Part shown: piece after piece, positions 60,465 to 64,000 of the stretch
Layout of the letters: every line of letters begins with the position of its first letter
Position numbering within the stretch: the stretch's first letter is position 1
DNA from: Thalassobaculum fulvum
Lineage (GTDB): Bacteria > Pseudomonadota > Alphaproteobacteria > Thalassobaculales > Thalassobaculaceae
Assembly (NCBI RefSeq): GCF_014652915.1
Contig: NZ_BMZS01000009.1
Coordinates: forward strand, 62,001 to 126,000
Length of the DNA stretch: 64,000 nucleotides
Direction: 5' to 3'
The notes under the pieces: model-generated
The model's input: only the letters and a program-made list of their open reading frames with translations
Databases searched by the model: none
What the model was told of the DNA's origin: nothing
Translations under genes and position numbers: made by a program

Positions 60465-61850
60465 GTGCCCTACAATCTCGTCGGGCGGGCGACCGCCGGA
60501 ACGGTTCCGATCAGCCCGCTGACGACGGCGGGTCTCGATGCCTGGCTTGCCGGAGCCGACGGCCGCGTCGCCGCCTGGGTGCGCGCCACCGGCTTCAAGG
60601 CCAAGGCCGGCGAGGTCGCGCTCATTCCCGACGACAAGGGCGCGCTGTCGCGGGTCCTGCTCGGGGTCGAGACCGCCGAGCGCACCGGCCTCTGGGACTA
60701 TGCCGGGCTGCCGGGGGCGCTGCCCGCCGGTCGCTATGCGATCGACTCGGAGATCGCGCCGGCGGACGCCACCAGGGCCGCCCTCGGCTGGGCGCTGGCG
60801 ACCTACCGGTTCGACCGCTACACCAAGATGCCGGCGGCCGAGGCCGAGCTGGTCTGGCCGAAGGGCGCCGACCGCGGCCATGTCGAGCGTGCCGCCGCCG
60901 GCACCGCGCTGGCCCGCGACCTGATCAACACCCCGGCCAACGACCTCGGTCCGACCCAGCTCGCCGAGGTCGCCAAGGGGCTGGCCAGGGAGTTCAAGGC
61001 GAAGTTCTCGGTACTGGTCGGAGATCAGCTGCTGAAGAAGAACTACCCGACGATCCACGCGGTCGGCCGGGGGGCCGCCGACGCGCCGCGGCTGATCGAC
61101 TTCACCTGGGGCGACCCGTCGCATCCCAAGGTCACCCTGGTCGGCAAGGGGGTGTGCTTCGACACCGGCGGCTACGACCTCAAGCCGTCGAGCGGCATGC
61201 TGCTGATGAAGAAGGACATGGGCGGCTCGGCCCAGGTCCTCGGGCTCGCCCGCATGATCATGGACGCCGGGCTGAAGGTCCGGCTGCGGGTGCTGGTGCC
61301 GGCGGTCAAGAACATGGTGTCCGGCGACGCCTTCCTGCCGATGGACGTGATCCGGACCCGCAAGGGGCTGACCGTCGAGATCGGCAACACCGACGCCGAG
61401 GGCCGGCTGGTGCTGTGCGACGCGCTGGCCGAGGCCGATTCGGAGAAGCCGGAGCTGCTGCTCGACTACGCCACCCTGACCGGGGCGGCCCGGGTCGCGC
61501 TCGGCACGGACCTGCCGGCGCTGTTCAGCAACGACGACGGGGTCGCCGGCGACTGGATGCGCTGCGGTCTCGACGAGGAGGACGCGGTCTGGCGGCTGCC
61601 GCTGCACGCGCCCTACAAGTCGATGCTGAAGACCAAGATCGCCGACCTGTCGAACACCGGCAGTGCGCCGTTCGCCGGCGCCATCACCGCCGCCCTGTTC
61701 CTCGAGCATTTCGTTTCGCCGACGACGCGGTGGGCGCATATCGACCTGATGGCCTGGAACACCAAGGACCGCCCCGGTCGGCCGGAAGGCGGCGAGGCCA
61801 TGGCAATGCGCAGCGCCTACCGTATGATCGAGCACCGTTTCGGCGGCTAA
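60465..61850 (+). CDS. Leucyl aminopeptidase family (M17) protein
   Basis: A 461-residue M17 metallopeptidase: N-terminal macro-like domain, then a catalytic domain with the metal-site segments VGKGVCFDTGGYDLKP, MKKDMGG and the signature NTDAEGRLVLCDAL. Catalytic Lys/Arg positions of the family are visible. It releases N-terminal amino acids from peptides. GTG 60465 follows GGAG and shares a 16-base leader with rpmH. Confidence 0.94.
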   Translation: MPYNLVGRATAGTVPISPLTTAGLDAWLAGADGRVAAWVRATGFKAKAGEVALIPDDKGALSRVLLGVETAERTGLWDYAGLPGALPAGRYAIDSEIAPADATRAALGWALATYRFDRYTKMPAAEAELVWPKGADRGHVERAAAGTALARDLINTPANDLGPTQLAEVAKGLAREFKAKFSVLVGDQLLKKNYPTIHAVGRGAADAPRLIDFTWGDPSHPKVTLVGKGVCFDTGGYDLKPSSGMLLMKKDMGGSAQVLGLARMIMDAGLKVRLRVLVPAVKNMVSGDAFLPMDVIRTRKGLTVEIGNTDAEGRLVLCDALAEADSEKPELLLDYATLTGAARVALGTDLPALFSNDDGVAGDWMRCGLDEEDAVWRLPLHAPYKSMLKTKIADLSNTGSAPFAGAITAALFLEHFVSPTTRWAHIDLMAWNTKDRPGRPEGGEAMAMRSAYRMIEHRFGG

Positions 61851-61859
61851 CGGTTTACG

Positions 61860-61869
61860 GTTTCGAAAC
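61860..61869. promoter_or_regulatory. Palindrome upstream of the MarR gene
   Basis: The 97-base gap contains GTTTCGAAAC at 61860-61869, a perfect 10-base palindrome 78 bases before ATG 61948. It is a candidate for MarR self-regulation but carries no further support. No promoter elements are clear. Confidence 0.25.
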
Positions 61870-61947
61870 GATTGCCGGGCAGGTATGCTCGGTTCGCTCG
61901 CGTAACGACCATGGTCGCGGGCGGTTTGGGGCGCTAGAAGGGGCGGC

Positions 61948-62316
61948 ATGCAGGCGGCGGAGCAGCACCGGGCGTTGAATCTGTGGCGTCTGGCGACCGT
62001 CGCGAGCGTGCGGCGGGACGGGCCCGACCTCACGGCACGGCAGATGGCGATCCTGCTGACCGCCTATATGACGCCGCCGCCGCACACCGTGCGCGGCCTG
62101 GCCGAGGCGATGGGGATCTCCAAACCGGCGGTGACCCGAGCCCTCGACCGGCTCGGCGATCTCGGCTTCCTGCGGCGCAAGGTCGACGACACCGACCGGC
62201 GCAGCGTCCTGGTGCAGCGGACGGTGAAGGGCTCGGTGTTCCTGTCCGAGTTCGCTGAACTGGTGCGCGGGGCCGAGCGCATGCTCGACGGCGTGGAGTC
62301 CGGCGATCCCGCCTGA
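61948..62316 (+). CDS. MarR-family transcriptional regulator
   Basis: A 122-residue winged helix protein of the MarR/MarR-like group: LTARQMAILLTAYMTPPPHTVRGLAEAMGISKPAVTRALDRLGDLGFLRRKVDDTDRRSVLVQRT is the helix-turn-helix and wing. It is shorter than most MarR proteins because the long N-terminal helix is trimmed. The gene is directly before the YejA-like gene, which may be a target. Confidence 0.9.
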   Translation: MQAAEQHRALNLWRLATVASVRRDGPDLTARQMAILLTAYMTPPPHTVRGLAEAMGISKPAVTRALDRLGDLGFLRRKVDDTDRRSVLVQRTVKGSVFLSEFAELVRGAERMLDGVESGDPA

Positions 62317-62393
62317 TCACCCGGTTTGATCACAATGCGTCGGATGTCCGACTTGGAAGGCTGGCGCCATCTTCCGGTCACACCCGAGGTGTG
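62314..62393. promoter_or_regulatory. Operator-like cluster before the YejA-like gene
   Basis: Between the MarR stop and the next ATG lie, in order: two TGATCAC copies 13 bases apart (62314-62320, 62327-62333), a perfect palindrome GTCGGA-TG-TCCGAC (62339-62352) and an inverted repeat CACACC-CGA-GGTGTG (62379-62393). This density in a 113-base gap suggests regulator binding, perhaps by the upstream MarR protein. Confidence 0.4.
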
Positions 62394-62429
62394 TAAGATC
62401 GACCGAGCCCCCGAGCCGTGAGGAACTCG

Positions 62430-64000
62430 ATGCCGACAGCCCGTCTCCGCGCCGCCGCCGTCCTGCTCCTGGGTTTCGCCCTCGGACTGCCCGCCGCCGT
62501 CCCGGCCGCGGCAGCCGAGTACAGCGCTCCGCCGTCGCACGGCATCGCCATGCACGGCGACCTGAAGTACGCGCCGGACTTCACCCATTTCGAGTACGTC
62601 GAGCCGAACGCCCCGAAGGGCGGCACCCTGGTCAGCGAGGCGACCGGCAGCTTCGACAGCTTCAACCCGTTCATTCTGCGCGGCCAGCCGGCTTCCGGCG
62701 TCGCGCTGATCTACGACACCCTCACCGAGCAGGCGCAGGACGAGCCGTTCAGCGAGTACGGGGCCCTGGCCGAGAGCATCGAGATGCCGGCGGACCGGTC
62801 CTGGGTCGCCTTCAACCTGCGGCCGGAGGCGCGCTGGCACGACGGCCGGCCGGTGACCGCCGGGGACGTGGTCTGGACCTTCGACACCCTGGTCGAGAAG
62901 GGGGCGCCGTTCTACCGCGCCTACTACGGCGACGTCGTCGAGGTGAAGGCGACCTCGGAGCACCGGGTCCTGTTCGTCTTCAAGGGGCCGGGCAACCGCG
63001 AGCTGCCGCTGATCCTCGGCCAGCTCGCCGTGCTGCCGAAGCACTGGTGGCAGGGCAAGGACTTCGCCAACCCGCCGTTCGAGCCGCCGCTCGGCTCCGG
63101 CCCGTACCGGGTGAAGGGCTACGAGGCCGGCCGCACGGTCACCTACGAGCGGGTCGCCGACTACTGGGGCAAGGACGTGCCGGCGATGCGCGGGCGCTGG
63201 AACGCCGACACCATCCGCTACGAGTACTTCCGCGACCGCGACATCGCGACCGAGGCGTTCAAGGCCGGCGCCTTCGATCTCCGGGCCGAGAACTCCTCGA
63301 AACGCTGGGCCACCGCCTACAGCTTCCCCGGCCTGGACGCCGGCATGGCGATCAAGGAGGAGGTGCCGCACCAGAACGTCGCCGGCATGCAGGGCTTCGT
63401 GTTCAACACCCGCCGGCCGGTGTTCCGGGACCGCACCGTGCGCGAGGCGATCGGTTACGCCTTCGACTTCGAGTGGACCAACAAGGCCCTGATGTACGGG
63501 GCCTATACCCGGACCGACAGCTACTTCGACAACTCCGAGCTGGGCTCCTCCGGCCTGCCGACCGGCGCCGAGCTGGCGCTGCTGGAGCCGTTCAGGGACC
63601 GGTTGCCGCCGGAGGTCTTCACGACCGAATTCACGGTCCCGAAGACCGACGGGTCGGGCAATCCCCGCCAGAACCTGCGCACCGCCCTGAAGCTGCTGCG
63701 CGAGGCCGGGTGGGCGGTGAAGAACGGCGTACTGACGAACGCCGAGGGGCAGGCGCTGAGCTTCGAGATCCTGCTGGTGTCGCCCGACATGGAGCGCATC
63801 GTGCTGCCGTTCGCGGCCAACCTGGAGAAGCTCGGCATCAAGGCGTCGGTCCGCACGGTCGATCCGGCGCAGTTCCAGAACCGGGTCCGCGACTTCGACT
63901 TCGACATGATCGTGGGCTCGTTCGGCCAGTCGCAGTCGCCCGGCAACGAACAGCGCGACTACTGGTCGTCGGCGATGGCCGACCTGAAGGGCTCGCGCAA
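62430..64000 (+). CDS. YejA-like oligopeptide/microcin ABC transporter substrate-binding protein, 3' end missing
   Basis: A periplasmic SBP (family 5) that runs off the window after 523 codons. Signal peptide LRAAAVLLLGFALGLPAAVPAAAA, then the YejA-type start HGIAMHGDLKYAPDFTHFEYVEPNAPKGG. Later landmarks include FNLRPEARWHDGRPVTAGDVVWTF and GSGPYRVKGYEAGR. It should feed peptides (or microcin C-like compounds) to a permease encoded beyond the end. GAGGA precedes ATG 62430. No frame breaks were seen. Confidence 0.93.
   Translation, partial: MPTARLRAAAVLLLGFALGLPAAVPAAAAEYSAPPSHGIAMHGDLKYAPDFTHFEYVEPNAPKGGTLVSEATGSFDSFNPFILRGQPASGVALIYDTLTEQAQDEPFSEYGALAESIEMPADRSWVAFNLRPEARWHDGRPVTAGDVVWTFDTLVEKGAPFYRAYYGDVVEVKATSEHRVLFVFKGPGNRELPLILGQLAVLPKHWWQGKDFANPPFEPPLGSGPYRVKGYEAGRTVTYERVADYWGKDVPAMRGRWNADTIRYEYFRDRDIATEAFKAGAFDLRAENSSKRWATAYSFPGLDAGMAIKEEVPHQNVAGMQGFVFNTRRPVFRDRTVREAIGYAFDFEWTNKALMYGAYTRTDSYFDNSELGSSGLPTGAELALLEPFRDRLPPEVFTTEFTVPKTDGSGNPRQNLRTALKLLREAGWAVKNGVLTNAEGQALSFEILLVSPDMERIVLPFAANLEKLGIKASVRTVDPAQFQNRVRDFDFDMIVGSFGQSQSPGNEQRDYWSSAMADLKGSR

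Overview
The window is high-GC DNA with dense, largely overlapping genes, NTG starts and GGAGG-type ribosome binding sites. It looks like a free-living alphaproteobacterium, most likely Rhodospirillales-like. Supporting signs are the rpmH-rnpA-yidD-yidC-engB-argB order, a DUF2336 protein, several PAS_5-type proteins and an alphaproteobacterial-style IF3 N-terminus. This placement is inferred from gene content and order only. No rRNA, tRNA, CRISPR array, prophage or transposase gene was found.

Layout. 1-4.3 kb: core information and membrane-insertion genes, then argB. 4.3-8.1 kb: a DUF2336/PAS-GAF-GGDEF signalling pair and a HAD nucleotidase. 8.1-10.8 kb: lysine pathway (dapD, dapE). 10.9-16.6 kb: two glutathione transferases, an orphan histidine kinase, a hydrolase, two LPS-type glycosyltransferases and RidA. 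16.8-20.7 kb: a thioredoxin-like/2OG-Fe(II) oxygenase fusion, thrS, and infC starting at ATA. 20.8-25.5 kb: acyltransferase, beta-hydroxyacid dehydrogenase, TauE exporter, tag, SDR. 25.6-30.7 kb: a minus-strand set (GT2, LpxB-N domain protein, BtuF-like protein), a chemoreceptor and a haloacid-dehalogenase-like protein. 30.8-37.2 kb: secreted carboxylesterase, sulfite-oxidase-like/glutathione peroxidase/TPR operon and a chemoreceptor with a PilZ tail. 37.2-42.0 kb: DMT transporter, class III CoA-transferase, GST, methyltransferase, YeeE/YedE. 42.0-42.4 kb: a non-coding, repeat-rich scar. 42.4-48.3 kb: TPP enzyme, acyl-CoA dehydrogenase-fold desulfinase candidate, LysR, two PAS paralogues, TauE. 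48.3-53.8 kb: 2-hydroxyacid dehydrogenase, gamma-glutamyltransferase, a VapBC pair, and DUF35-thiolase-cobU. 53.8-64 kb: PAS protein, leuCD, a possible small RNA, DMT, cobD, VanZ-like, GST, M17 peptidase, MarR and the start of a YejA-like binding protein that runs off the end.

The most coherent accessory theme is sulfur. The acyl-CoA dehydrogenase at 44.0-45.3 kb lacks the usual catalytic glutamate and carries Gln246 and an Arg at position 85, the pattern I recall for 3-sulfinopropanoyl-CoA desulfinases. It overlaps a TPP enzyme gene, is divergent from a LysR gene, and sits near a class III CoA-transferase, two TauE/SafE-type exporters, a YeeE/YedE sulfur transporter and a sulfite-oxidase-like protein. 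A second theme is c-di-GMP and sensing (GGDEF, PilZ chemoreceptor, PAS proteins). A third is small tandem duplications (14-15 bp) and palindromic dispersed repeats that have reshaped gene junctions.
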